A DNA stretch of 50,199 nt from Halocaridina rubra. Its lineage: Eukaryota > Arthropoda > Malacostraca > Decapoda > Atyidae. Under the pieces are notes generated by a model, which did not search any database, was not told the DNA's origin, and worked only from the letters and a program-made list of their open reading frames with translations. The position numbers were made by a program, and so were the translations under genes. The first letter of the stretch is position 1. Each line of letters begins with the position of its first letter. Positions 35,290 to 47,800 of the stretch are shown in pieces. The stretch spans positions 37,501-87,699 of the forward strand of contig JAXCGZ010019171.1 in the NCBI GenBank assembly GCA_037179515.1. The letters run 5' to 3'.

Positions 35290-35444
35290 CATTGCCCTAT
35301 TAAAAAATGTTTCCAAATTTAAAAGGTAAAGAATAATGTGAGCCACGAAAAAGCTTCAAATGGAGGTAGATTAAAAGAAAGATATCAGAAAATAGAATTA
35401 GAAAAAGATTAATCATTTTACAAACGTTATTTATAAGTGCATAG

Positions 35445-35643
35445 GTAGTCTCCGTGGCAAAATGGTAGCGTCTGCGATTCTGAAGCGGCAGGTCGAGGGT
35501 TCGCGCCCCGTCACGGACTGAGGTTAGTAAGGGCATACACTCAGGGTAACGATTACATCTGCCAAAACAAGTCCTTCGTAAGAAGGCAACCGTCCTAGCC
35601 CTTAGTAGAAAAGGGAGTTCGTGACGTAAAACCGAATCAATCA
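35445..35643 (+). mobile_element. SINE family A, full length with perfect 16-bp target-site duplication
   Basis: ATTTATAAGTGCATAG at 35429-35444 and 35644-35659. Head TCCGTGGCAAAATGGTAGCG, B box GGTTCGCGCCCC, tail AAAACCGAATCAATCA. Confidence 0.92.
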
Positions 35644-35884
35644 ATTTATAAGTGCATAGATAAATTTTAGATTTATAATATAAACTTAGGAATGGGCTAA
35701 TATATTCATGAAGGGATTTGGAACATTTAACGTAGTTGAAATACTTGTCACAGAATAAAACTGAATATTTTTGTATATATTATGGAAGAACCATTTTGTT
35801 ATGTGTAGTGCAAAAAAAACTGAATTGGTATTGGACAAAAACTATGTGTAGTTATAGTGTAAAATAAAACGTAATAATTTAAGC

Positions 35885-36085
35885 GAACCAGTTTTACATC
35901 ACGGACTCCCAATCCTAATAAAGGCTAGGACGGTGGCATTTTTCGAAGGACTTTGGTTTAGCAGAGTGCAGCCGTTACCCTGAGTGAATGTCCTTTGTAA
36001 CCTCAGACCATAGCGGGTCTCGAACCGACGATCTGATGAATCAATGTCGCTTACTCTGCCACCTGGACACGGCGGCCGCACGCGT
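35885..36085 (-). mobile_element. SINE family A-related, diverged subfamily
   Basis: Reverse of GGACTTTGGTTTAGCAGAG, CAGACCATAGCGGGTCTCG and CTCTGCCACCTGGACACGG. The head has a different tRNA-like sequence from the other A copies. Confidence 0.7.
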
Positions 36086-36374
36086 AATAATATAAAATCC
36101 CTCTTAAAACTTTAGGCTAAACGCTACACTCGTATCCAAGAGAGCCGTTCATATACAGCGACTCTATATAAGCATGGAAAAGCTGCCGATTAGGAAGCAA
36201 AAAATACATTAAAGACTTTTTTTTTTCGATGCACAAATGAATAACTCATTCAACATGATCCTTGTAATACGTACAAATAAATAGTGATTAATAGTTAAAA
36301 CAATAGACAGACAAACTGGTCATAGTGTACAACACTGTACATTATGGTGAAGCAAAAAATGAATAACTCGTTTA

Positions 36375-36520
36375 ATATCCCTTCACATCTGACAAGTCAT
36401 TACACTCTCCATCTCTGTTTCTCTTTACTTTATGTATTCTTCGCGCCCAGGCCAGATGTTGGCTGTTTTATTGTAGAATTTTTTTTTTAACCGTCCTGGT
36501 GTCTCAATCATAAAAAAAAA
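36375..36520 (+). mobile_element. dispersed repeat family D, 3' half
   Basis: ATCCCTTCACATCTGACAAG through GCGCCCAGGCCAGATGTTGG and GTCCTGGTGTCTCAATC with an A-tail; matches 11625-11770. Confidence 0.65.
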
Positions 36521-36819
36521 AATATATATATCCTTGTAATACTTACAAATAAATAGTGACTAATAGTTAAATAAAGCAATAGACAAACTGGTCATAGTGT
36601 ACAACACTGTACATTATGGTGAGTGCTATACTGCATCTCTGTACGCACACTCCAGAGATGAGAGAAGTCTTCTTGATTCACACAAGCGTGAAGATAGTGA
36701 CTCTAGTTGGCGCCCATGTCATGTGGATATATGGCATAATTGTGCATGTCATTTTTCTTCTCCTTCACCTCCTCCTCCATTTTGCATCTCCCTCCTCTCG
36801 TGTTGTTCTTCTGTGGCTC

Positions 36820-37135
36820 TTCTTATCTTCTTCCCATCCATATCTTTATATACTGTTGTCTCTAACTCATTCCACTCTTCTTGTTCTTCTTCCCATCCAT
36901 ATCTTTATATACTGTTGTCTCTAACTCCTTCCCCTCTTCTTGTTCTTCTTCCCATCCATATCTTTATATACTGTTGTCTCTAACTCCTTCCCCTCGTGTT
37001 GTTCTTCTTCCCATCCATATCTTTATATACTGTTGTCTCTTAACTCCTTCCCCTCTTCTTGTTCTTCTTCCCATCCATATCTTTATATACTGTTGTCTCT
37101 AACTCCCTCCCCTCGTCTTGTTCTTCAACGACTCT
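36820..37135 (+). repeat. 59-bp minisatellite, 5 copies
   Basis: CCCATCCATATCTTTATATA recurs at 36833, 36892, 36951, 37010 and 37070, followed by CTGTTGTCTCTAACTCC. Three overlapping frames read as repeated hydrophobic peptides because the unit is CT-rich and free of stops. CT-rich sequence continues to about 37380. Confidence 0.9.
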
Positions 37136-37499
37136 TCTTATCTTCTTTCTCCCTATCCACCATATCTATATTAACTCATGTCTCTTCCCCCCTCATCTTC
37201 TTCTTACTCCTTCCTACGTTTTGTTCTTCTGTTCCTCTTCTTATATTCTTCCTCCCTCTCATCCACATCTTTATAGCATCTTGCCCCTCCCCCTCCTCCA
37301 TAGCTTCTTATTTGTTATCCATTACTTTTTCCTCTTGTCTTCTCAGCCTTCACCTTGCCCCTTTGTCTGTGTTGCTTCAGTATAAGTTCCAGTTCTCCCT
37401 CTTTACAACCTCTGTGGCCCAGTACACTAAGCTGTAGATATCTATACTACAGGTCCCAGGTTTGAATCCCGACAAAGGAGATAGTTTATTTGAAGACAG

Positions 37500-37510
37500 T
37501 AATAATAATG

Positions 37511-37555
<45 letters not shown>

Positions 37556-37572
37556 GTAATAATAATAATTTT
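37500..37572 (+). repeat. (ATA)n microsatellite
   Basis: About 20 AAT/ATA units with three interruptions. Confidence 0.95.
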
Positions 37573-38091
37573 CCTTGTGCTAGTAAAAGACAATGAATTT
37601 TATATTAGACGGTGTTATGGAAGTGATTAAACAGGCAAAATTCAGTGAATTGAAAAAAAATTTAAATATGTAATGAATGAAACTTTTATTAAGATCTTAA
37701 TAAGCCTAGGCCTAAGAGTTAAAAAAGGAGGCTTTTTTTGCCATATGAGTCTAATGACTCACAGACAATCCCTAGACTCCTAGAGACATAGAGATGAATA
37801 GTCCAGTCTCAGGCATTTATGTTTGCGTCATAAAAAATATAAATCATCGTTCATTAAACTTAAAGTAAAGAATATTATGAGTGTTGAGTAACGAAGACGG
37901 AATGGCTGCCTGTTTTGGAGTCTTGGTATTAAACCCTCTTTGGGAGTGTTGGTATTAAATCCTCTTTTGGTCTTGACTATTAAACAGAATTATTTTGATT
38001 TAATTTTTTTGGTCTGTTGAAAGAGCTCGCTTCTTCTCGCACACACTTTCTCATGGGACGTCAGAAATATGAAAGAGACCAGATCTCCTTC

Positions 38092-38863
<772 letters not shown>

Positions 38864-39005
38864 GTCAGTTAGGTATGTTTGAAAAAAAAAATACATTTCA
38901 GTTGATGGGTACATACTTAGTATATGATATAAATTGTTTGGGTCGGTCGACTTCTCAAAAAAAAAAAAAGTTCAAAACAGCTCAGCCCAAGAGATCTGAA
39001 ATCTA

Positions 39006-39227
39006 TTAAGGGGGGGTTTACACGGTCAAACGGTTCGTCGAACGCGGTTCGACAGACAAGTGTTAGAAGTGATGTTCGAACGTGTGAACGGGGTATTTGG
39101 TTGTCGAACACGTTTGTCGAACGTGTTCGACAGTCAAATACCCCGTTCACACGTCCGAACATCACTTCAAACACTTGTCTGTCGAACCGCGTTCGAGGAA
39201 CCATTTGACCGTGTAAACCCCCTTTAG
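39006..39227. mobile_element. foldback element, copy 3 of the 6074-6294 family
   Basis: TTTACACGGTCAAACGGTTC pairs with CATTTGACCGTGTAAA; ends TTAAGGG and CCTTTAG as in copy 1. Confidence 0.85.
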
Positions 39228-39470
39228 CTATTAGCGTCATTGACATATCGAGTGTTCTGGGTGCAGTTTTCCAGTTTTTTTTTTAATTTAATTTACCGTC
39301 CATGTATTTCTATAACCAAATGTTTTAAAGGCAATTGCATTATCGCAATCACTGGAAAGTATTTTGCCATTGCGATACTTACGTATCAGGGTCGGTACAT
39401 ATAAAGTATCTCACAATCGTAAGTACTCACATATGCTATTTACATACCGACCCAGAAGCGGTTAATAGTA

Positions 39471-39471
39471 T

Positions 39472-39503
<32 letters not shown>

Positions 39504-39558
39504 ATACTACTGCTACTACTACTACAACTACTACTACTACGACGACGACGATGACGTC
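39471..39558 (+). repeat. (ACT)n/(ACG)n trinucleotide repeat
   Basis: About 22 ACT units grading into GACGACGACGATGACGTCG; the Thr-rich ORF here is an artefact. Confidence 0.95.
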
Positions 39559-39574
39559 GACGTCTAACACTCTT

Positions 39575-39712
39575 GCGAAGGGATTTGGTTTTGGCAAGTG
39601 CGGCCGTTAATCTTAGTGAATACCCTTTCTAACCTCAGACCGTGCCGGACCTCGAACCCACGACCTGACGAACCAATATCGCAAGATTTACCACTCTACC
39701 ACGGCGGCCACA
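39575..39712 (-). mobile_element. SINE family A-related, diverged subfamily, partial
   Basis: Reverse tRNA-like head ACCACTCTACCACGGCGGCC and B box TCGAACCCACGACCTGACG, with TTTGGTTTTGGCAAGTGCGG at the other end. Confidence 0.7.
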
Positions 39713-39823
39713 ATTAATTATACAGGACTGTTCGTATTAAATGGATTTACATTGTTTCATAGTTTCATTAGTCGTAAATTAGATAGGTTAGGGGTGATTT
39801 TGATTCGTTATATTGTTTATCAA

Positions 39824-39930
39824 GGGCATGCACTCAGGGTAACGACTACATATGCCAAAACAAGTCCTTCGTAAGAAAGCAACCGTCCTAGCCCTTGGTT
39901 GAAAAGGGAGTCCGTGACGTAAAACAGTAA
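39824..39930 (+). mobile_element. SINE family A, 5'-truncated tail
   Basis: Only the 3' ~105 bases are present, from AAGGGCATGCACTCAGGG to GACGTAAAACAG. Confidence 0.8.
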
Positions 39931-40016
39931 AATTGTCACCTTTTATTAATGATTTATAGATTGTTAGTGGTAACAATTCCTGCCCTTGCAAATGACCAGT
40001 TCACCCGGATGTTCTG

Positions 40017-40135
40017 TTCCGGTTTTACGTCACGGACTCCCTTTTCAACCAAGGGCAAGGACGGTTGCCTCCTTTCGAAGGACTTGTTTTGGCAGATGTA
40101 ATCGTTACCCTGAGTGCATGCCCTTGCTAGCCTGT
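40017..40135 (-). mobile_element. SINE family A, 5'-truncated tail, reverse
   Basis: TTCCGGTTTTACGTCACGGA to GAGTGCATGCCCTTGCTAGC; inverted relative to the fragment 90 bases upstream. Confidence 0.8.
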
Positions 40136-40169
40136 TTTAAATATTTTGGATATAGTTTTTCATGTTTTC

Positions 40170-40258
40170 TTTGACTTGCGAACAGAGGGGAAAAACTGAT
40201 TTGACTTACGAACAGAGGGGGAAAAACGGATTTGACTTACGAACAGAGGGGAAAAATG
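40170..40258 (+). repeat. 29-bp minisatellite, 3 copies
   Basis: TTTGACTTACGAACAGAGGG repeated three times with a GAAAAACGGA-type linker. Confidence 0.85.
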
Positions 40259-40326
40259 AGAGGAAAATGTAATATTATTTAGTATAGAAAGACCTAATAT
40301 AGCGTAGAGATAGAGGGATGGATGGG

Positions 40327-40377
40327 GTCAGTTTTACGTCACGAACTCCCTTTTCTACTAAGGGCTAGGACGGTAGA
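40327..40377 (-). mobile_element. SINE family A, terminal 50-base fragment
   Basis: GTCAGTTTTACGTCACGAAC to AAGGGCTAGGACGGT only. Confidence 0.7.
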
Positions 40378-41055
40378 GATAAGAGTGTTAAATAGAGATG
40401 GCCGGAAAGGTGGGGGTGAGGGGAGGGTTACTGGAATGGGGAAAGGATGGGAGGGTTTTAGAGGAGGGGTTATAAAGGCTTTATGTTACCGCGTAGCCTA
40501 AGAGCTAAATGCATTAAAGGGAAACATTCGAGAGACATAAATGTTGAGAAAAGATGAAATGCTTTTCTTCATGGAATATATATATACGTACGTAAACATT
40601 CGCACACATACATACGCACATATGTGTGTGCGCGCGCGCGTGTACATAGCACAACTCATGTAGACTTTGTGGTTTAGTTGTTGATACTGTAATTACTAAT
40701 CACTTATTATTATCTTTATTGGAGATAATACCCTCGTGTTTTGCTGTTAAAAAAAAAAAATAGAATTTTATAAAATGAAACTTTGCTATTTGCTAACTCG
40801 AAATCATAAAAAAGATAAAAATGTCATAAGAAAATGACTTATTGCTATCTTGATCATAAATTAAAGTACCACATGAACTTCAGTCCCGTATGGGACAGCC
40901 CCCCCCAAGTGGGAGTTTGCCCAAGTTAGCAGTTTTGAAGTGGTAAAGATCGCATTGCAATTTTCAATATGAAGTTACGTTGCGTGATTGAAGACGTCAT
41001 ATATGATGCTGATTTTGCACACTTACTCTAAGAATGTGCAGAATGTCATACATCA

Positions 41056-41060
<5 letters not shown>

Positions 41061-41138
<78 letters not shown>

Positions 41139-41196
41139 TTTTAAAGTTTGTTAATATTATAGGACATTACAGAAAGTAACTAATATTTAACAATTT

Positions 41197-41227
<31 letters not shown>
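41061..41227 (+). repeat. two (GA)n tracts
   Basis: 41061-41131 and 41201-41227. Confidence 0.95.
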
Positions 41228-41230
<3 letters not shown>

Positions 41231-41322
41231 TATTGAGACCGAATATTTTTATGATATCATTATAAAGTTTTATGTCACGGAAAATTAATTACTTCCTTTT
41301 ATAGAACCTGTGGCAAAAGAAA

Positions 41323-41323
<1 letters not shown>

Positions 41324-41379
<56 letters not shown>
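41324..41379 (+). repeat. (ATT)n microsatellite
   Basis: About 18 perfect units. Confidence 0.95.
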
Positions 41380-41494
41380 GAAGGTTGGCGCTCACTAACC
41401 TTCAGTATTTTGGAAAATGACCCAATGAACTATAGCGATGGCCTCTGACCTTCAGAACCTAATCGGCTTAATGAATAGGGATTTATATTTACCA

Positions 41495-41700
41495 AATTGT
41501 GTACATGGGAAAAAAAACTCCATCCTCGTAGCTCCCCGTCTCCTGGTCTCTCATTTTGGACTCACTAATGCTTATTATAGCTGTCCTGAAAAATATAAAT
41601 GCGTTTAGCAATTAATGTTTCTTTTTTAGCGAGTTCCAGTTATCAACTGTTCTTTAACTATCCACTCTGGCAAAACCATGAAAGAATATATTTAACATAC
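41495..41700 (+). repeat. dispersed repeat fragment (GTAGCTCCCCGTCTCCTGG)
   Basis: Longest of three related fragments (also about 29.75 and 33.57 kb): CTCGTAGCTCCCCGTCTCC, TTTTGGACTCACTAATGC, GCGAGTTCCAGTTATCAAC, TCTGGCAAAACCATGAAAG. Confidence 0.45.
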
Positions 41701-41984
41701 CAGAATTCACTTACCAGAATACCCTGTTTGTATGAGAAATTGCATAATTATCCGGAAATTATGGATAGTTTTTAAGTTTTCGTAGAGTATTCTGTCTACT
41801 CAGCTTGCTTGGAGAGTACACTAATAGATGTCCGGAGCCTGTAGTGAAGCAGTATCTTCATGATTTATCGCTGCCACAATTGTAAGAGTGCTGGTCCATT
41901 GCCAGAAGGGACCCCTGGTGTTATTTTAGGTGCTAAATATGGAGTTGAGGTCAGATCAGGCTTGGCTAACTCCACTTTGGCTGT

Positions 41985-42118
41985 CGTTTTCCTTTGGGAC
42001 ATTACCTCATTTCTGCCTTGTCCTTAACCTTTTTCCTTTCCTTCGTCTTGGTGTTTTCTCGTGCCCGGGCCGTTATTGATGAGGGCAGTTCTCGCCTGTC
42101 CCGGTGTCACATTAAAAA
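41985..42118 (+). mobile_element. dispersed repeat family D, 3' part
   Basis: CATTTCTGCCTTGTCCTTAA, GTGTTTTCTCGTGCCCGGGC, GATGAGGGCAG and CCCGGTGTCACAT with an A-tail. Confidence 0.65.
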
Positions 42119-42203
42119 AAAACCTAACCAAGGATCAATCTCAGATTAAGCACCCAAATAGCATCAGGAGTCTCATCCGGAATTGATCCATAGTTCTCAT
42201 ATC

Positions 42204-42400
42204 TGTTCCGGTTTTACGTCACGGACTCCCTTTTCTACCAAGGACTAGGACGGTTGCCCTCTTGCGAAGGACTTGTTTTGGCAGATGTTATCGTTATTCT
42301 GAGTGCATGCCCTTTCTAACCTCAGACCGTGACGGGGCGCGAACCCTCGACCTGACGCCTCAGAGTCGACGGCGCTACCGCTTGAGCCACGGTGACTACT
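42204..42400 (-). mobile_element. SINE family A, full length with perfect 17-bp target-site duplication
   Basis: TCCATAGTTCTCATATC at 42187-42203 and 42401-42417; GGGGCGCGAACCCTCGACC and CCGCTTGAGCCACGGTGACT are the reversed boxes. Confidence 0.92.
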
Positions 42401-42450
42401 TCCATAGTTCTCATATCGCAGTCCTAAATTTAAAATTTTATCAGTTTTAT

Positions 42451-42476
42451 GTGTGTGTGTGTGTGTGTGTGTGTGT
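42451..42476 (+). repeat. (GT)n microsatellite
   Basis: Thirteen GT units. Confidence 0.95.
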
Positions 42477-43049
42477 ATAATGGTATACCCGACGTTCCTA
42501 ATGAGTTGACAGGGACTATCACTAACTAAATGATAATTACTTTTTATGTTGGAGTGAAGAGGTACTGAGGAGGATGTCAAATACGAAGTACTTTTAGGAG
42601 TCGATCTCGGGACATAGTGTGTTACCTCTGTTCCTATAAACCTCTTCGTCGGCAGCTTCTACCATGTTCATATGGGGTCGCTGTTTTTTTCACTAGCCTC
42701 GAATTTTTATCGCCGAACACCTTTCATAATACCAACCCTTTTAGTAATCCGATTTTAGGACCGTCACCGAGATGAACTGGCTTGTTCCCTAAGTATCAGT
42801 CTGAATTAGAAAAATAATTAATACTCATAAACAAAGAAACAAACATATAAACAATGTTTTTGAAAAAATATTTTGTTCTTGAAATTAATTTTAATTAATC
42901 TACCCAGCAACACAAAGGCTTTTTTTTTTTTCTGTCGTGGCATTGGGGAGGTCATCACAAGGGGGTCACGTGGAAGGTCATAAAGAAGGTTCTCGAGTAA
43001 TTTACTAAATTACCTCAGTTAACTGCATCACTATTAAAGCGCGAAGAAG

Positions 43050-43960
43050 ATGCATTAGTTTTAATGGGTTGACCTCATCACCTTTTTAGTTCAATTTTAA
43101 TTCAGACTGTGGCTTGAACTAATCTCATCATATCTGCAGGATTGCTAATAAAAAAAAATATATTATTTGTCAGAAACCTTAGTATAAATATGCATTAGTT
43201 TTAATGGGTTGACCTCACCACCTTTTTAGTTCAATTTTAATTCAGACTGTGGCTTGAACAAATCTCGGCATATCTGCAGGATTGCTAATAAAAAAAATTA
43301 TTTGGCATAAAACTTAGTATAAATATGCTTTAGTTTTAATGGGTTGACCTCACCACCTTCTTAGTTCTATTTTAATTCAGACTGTGACTTGAACTAATCT
43401 CATCATATCTGCAGGATTGCTAATAAAAAAAATTATTATTTGTCATAAAACTTAGTATAAATATGCTTTAGTTTTAATGGGTTGAACTCACCACCTTCTT
43501 AGTTCTATTTTAATTCATATTGTGACTTGAACTAATCTCATCATATCTGCAGGATTGCTAATGAAAAAAAAATTAATATTTGTCAGAAACCTTAGTATTA
43601 ATATGCATTAGTTTGTTTTAATGGGTTGACCTCACCACCTTTTTAGTTCAATTTTAATTCAGACTGTGACTTGAAAAAATCTCGACATATCTGCAGGATT
43701 GCTACTAAAAAAAATTATTATTTGTCAGAAACCTTAGTATAAATATTTATTAGTTTTAATGGATTGACCTCACCACCTTTTTAGTTCAATTTTAATTCAG
43801 ACTGTGGCTTGAACTAATATCTGCATAGTTTCAGGATTGCTAATAATTTAAAATTTTTATTATATGTTATATGACAGAAACTTAAGTATAAATATGCGCT
43901 ATTGCATGGGTTGACCTCACCACATTTTTAGTTCAATTTTAGTTCAGGCTGGTTCATTGA
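43050..43960 (+). repeat. about 139-bp tandem array, 7 copies
   Basis: TTAGTTTTAATGGGTTGACC recurs at about 43055, 43195, 43330, 43468, 43608 and 43750, with a degenerate seventh near 43897. Each unit contains AGTTCAATTTTAATTCAGAC, ATCTGCAGGATTGCTAAT, an A-run and TTAGTATAAATATG. Copies differ mainly in A-run length and point changes. Confidence 0.95.
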
Positions 43961-43983
43961 TTCTATATATATTTTCTTTTTTT

Positions 43984-44225
43984 ATGGTTGTGACACCAGG
44001 ACGGGCCCCAAAAAAAAAAAAAAATCTACCCTCATCAGGCCTGGGTATGAAGAAAACATAGAGAGAACCAGAGATCGGGAGTGTATTGTGACTTGTCAGA
44101 TGTGAAGGGGTAATAAGACATGTGCAACGAATATCCAAGAATAGTCGGTGTTGATGTAGGCATAGAAAGAGAACCGTAACTGAAGGAAGACTTAACATCG
44201 AACTGTCCTGGTCAGTCTTATTTAA
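43984..44225 (-). mobile_element. dispersed repeat family D, apparently full length, reverse
   Basis: From GTGACACCAGGACGGGCCCC with an A-run, through CATCAGGCCTGGGTATG and GAATATCCAAGAATAGTCGG, to CATCGAACTGTCCTGGTCAG. It sits between the two ~139-bp arrays. Confidence 0.7.
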
Positions 44226-44578
44226 GTCCTATAGCCCCTTCAGGTGTAGTATTGCAACGGGCAGTTGGTGCCATGGGCCAACCTACTACATATAAACAAA
44301 ATAGGGCTTTGGGGGACACTTGCTAAACCCAAAAACATTATGTAACTGTAGAAGGATTTTTCCTATTTAGAGAATTTCTTTTTGCATTCGGATTTGCGAA
44401 TATCCTTGTACGTATTTTATTTAAGACAAATTGAAAAATCATTGATATAATTTTGAGTCCATTAATAGTTTTTTTTTTCTCAAATGTTCATCGTTTTTGT
44501 TTTCTGGAATTGTCGGGAAAGCTCGATTGCACTCTCCATGCTTTAGATTTGTGTGTGTATATATACACGGACTGATTT

Positions 44579-44692
44579 TAGTAAGGGCATACACTCAGGG
44601 TAACGATTACATCTGCCAAAACAAGTCCTTCGTAAGAAGGCAACCGTCCTAGCCCTTAGTAGAAAAGGGAGTTCGTGGCGTAAAACCGAATT
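44579..44692 (+). mobile_element. SINE family A, 5'-truncated tail
   Basis: AGTAAGGGCATACACTCAGG to GTGGCGTAAAACCGAATTG; almost the same truncation point as the fragment at 39824. Confidence 0.8.
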
Positions 44693-44711
44693 GTGTTTGT
44701 AGAAAAAAAAC

Positions 44712-44800
44712 TGCAGCCTCGTGAGCCGTGGCTCACGAGCCACATACTGGTTTTTGGCACTCAATATGCGGCTCATGGAAGTCTTTTGGCTTGGCTCCTT
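44712..44800. mobile_element. hAT-like element end (fragment)
   Basis: GCAGCCTCGTGAGCCGTGGC, GCTCACGAGCCACATACTGG and ATGCGGCTCATGG resemble the GAGCCACATGCGGCTC-type termini common in hAT elements; no second end was identified. Confidence 0.35.
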
Positions 44801-44879
44801 TTTCAACATTATTGATATAAATGGTAATAAAATATCAAGTGTTACAATTACTCATCGGTTGTGAGGAGGAACCTTGATA

Positions 44880-47800
44880 AACGAAAGTTTAGTATGCATG
44901 GCTATAAGGTATGTAGATTTGAGTAAATGCGTGTGCTTTGACTAGGCCATTCCCCTTGGAAGAGGATTTTTGCCATTGTGTATATATAGAGTAAAGTGAA
45001 GTTTTATGCATGACTGTTATATATATTCAAGAATACAATACCATATTTTGATGCTTGGTTTGAGTAAATGTGTGGTTTGACTCGGCCATTCCCCTTGGAA
45101 GGGGATTTTTGCCATGGTGTTTATATAGAGTAGAGTGAAGTTTTGTGCATGGCTATTAGATATATTCAAGAATACAATGCCTTATTTTGATGCTAGGTTT
45201 GAGTAAATGTGTGCTTTGACTCAGCCATTCATCTTGGAAGGGGATTTTGCCATTGTATATGTATATATAGATTAAAGTGAAGTTTTGTGCATGGCTATTA
45301 GATATATTCAAGAATACAATGCCTTATTTTGATGCTTGGTTTGAGTAAATGTGTGCTTTGACTCGGCCATTCCCCTTGGAAGGGGATTTTGCCATTGTAT
45401 ATGTATATATAGATTAAAGTGAAGTTTTGTGCATGGCTATTAGATATATTCAAGAATACAATGCCTTATTTTGATGCTAGGTTTGAGTAAATGTGTGTTT
45501 TGACTCGGCCATTCCCCTTGGAAGGGGATTTTGCCATTGTATATGTATATATAGAGTAAAGTGAAGTTTTTGCATGGCCATTAGATATATTCAAGAATAC
45601 AATGCCTTATTTTGATGCTTGGTTTGAGTAAATGTGTGCTTTGACTCGGCCATTCCCCTTGGTAGGGGATTTTTGCCATTGTTTATATATAGAGTAAAGT
45701 GAAGTTTTGTGCATGGCTGTTAGATATATTCAAGAACACAATGCCTTATTTTGATGCTTGGTTTGAGTAAATGTGTGCTTTGACTCAGCCATTCATCTTG
45801 GAAGGGGATTTTGCCATTGTATATGTATATATAGATTAAAGTGAAGTTTTGTGCATGGCTATTAGATATATTCAAAAATACAATGCCTTATTTTGATGCT
45901 TGGTTTGAGTAAATGTGTGCTTTGACTCGGCCATTCCCCTTGGAAGGGGATTTTTGCCATTGTTTATATATAGAGTAAAGTGAAGTTTTGTGCATGGCTG
46001 TTAGATATATTCAAGAACACAATGCCTTATTTTGATGCTTGGTTTGAGTAAATGTGTGCTTTGACTCGGCCATTCCCCTTGGAAGGGGATTTTGCCATTG
46101 TGTATATACAGAGCAAAGTGAAGTTGTGTGCATGGATGTTACATATATTCAAAAATACAATGCCTTATTTTGATGCTTGGTTTGAGTAAATGTGTGCTTT
46201 GACTCGGCCATTCCCCTTGGAAGGGGATTTTTGCCATTGTTTATATATAGAGTAAAGTGAAGTTTTGTGCATGGCTGTTAGATATATTCAAGAACACAAT
46301 GCCTTATTTTGATGCTTGGTTTGAGTAAATGTGTGCTTTGACTCAGCCATTCATCTTGGAAGGGGATTTTGCCATTGTATATGTATATATAGATTAAAGT
46401 GAAGTTTTGTGCATGGCTATTAGATATATTCAAGAATACAATGCCTTATTTTGATGCTTGGTTTGAGTAAATGTGTGCTTTGACTCGGCCATTCCCCTTG
46501 GAAGGGGATTTTGCCATTGTATATGTATATATAGATTAAAGTGAAGTTTTGTGCATGGCTATTAGATATATTCAAGAATACAATGCCTTATTTTGATGCT
46601 AGGTTTGAGTAAATGTGTGTTTTGACTCGGCCATTCCCCTTGGAAGGGGATTTTGCCATTGTATATGTATATATAGAGTAAAGTGAAGTTTTGTGCATGG
46701 CCATTAGATATATTCAAGAATACAATGCCTTATTTTGATGCTTGGTTTGAGTAAATGTGTGCTTTGACTCGGCCATTCCCCTTGGTAGGGGATTTTTGCC
46801 ATTGTTTATATATAGAGTAAAGTGAAGTTTTGTGCATGGCTGTTAGATATATTCAAGAACACAATGCCTTATTTTGATGCTTGGTTTGAGTAAATGTGTG
46901 CTTTGACTCAGCCATTCATCTTGGAAGGGGATTTTGCCATTGTATATGTATATATAGATTAAAGTGAAGTTTTGTGCATGGCTATTAAATATATTCAAAA
47001 ATACAATGCCTTATTTTGATGCTTGGTTTGAGTAAATGTGTGCTTTGACTCGGCCATTCCCCTTGGAAGGGGATTTTTGCCATTGTTTATATATAGAGTA
47101 AAGTGAAGTTTTGTGCATGGCTGTTAGATATATTCAAGAACACAATGCCTTATTTTGATGCTTGGTTTGAGTAAATGTGTGCTTTGACTCGGCCATTCCC
47201 CTTGGAAGGGGATTTTGCCATTGTATATGTATATATAGATTAAAGTGAAGTTGTGTGCATGGCTATTAGATATATTCAAGAATACAATGCCTTATTTTGA
47301 TGCTAGATTTGAGTAAATGTGGGGTTTGACTCGGCCATCCCCCTTGGAAGGGGATTTTTGCCATTGTGTATGTATAAAGTGAAGTTTTGTGCATGGCTAT
47401 TAGATATATTCAAGAATACAATGCCTTATTTTGATGCTAGGTTTGAGTAAATGTGTGCTTTGACTCGGCCATTCCCCTTGGAAGGGGATTTTTGCCATTG
47501 TATATATATAGATTAAAGTGAAGTTTTGTGCATGGCTGTTACATATATTCAAAAATACAATCCCCTATTTTGATGCTTGATTGGAGTAAATGTGTGCTTT
47601 GACTCGGCCATTCCCCTTGGAAGGGGATTTTTGCCATTGTGTATATATAAAGTGAAGTTTTATGCATGACTGTTACATATATTCAAGAATACATTGCCTT
47701 ACTTTGATGCTTGATTGGAGTAAATGTGTACTTTGACTCGGCCATTCCCCTTGGAAGGGTATTTTGCCATTGTGTATATACAGAGTAAAGTGAAGTTGTG

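Noticed and set aside
36597..37437. Overlapping ORFs with repeated hydrophobic peptides (apparent multi-pass protein)
   Set aside because: Produced by the 59-bp CT-rich minisatellite in three frames; no start context, splice logic or family match.
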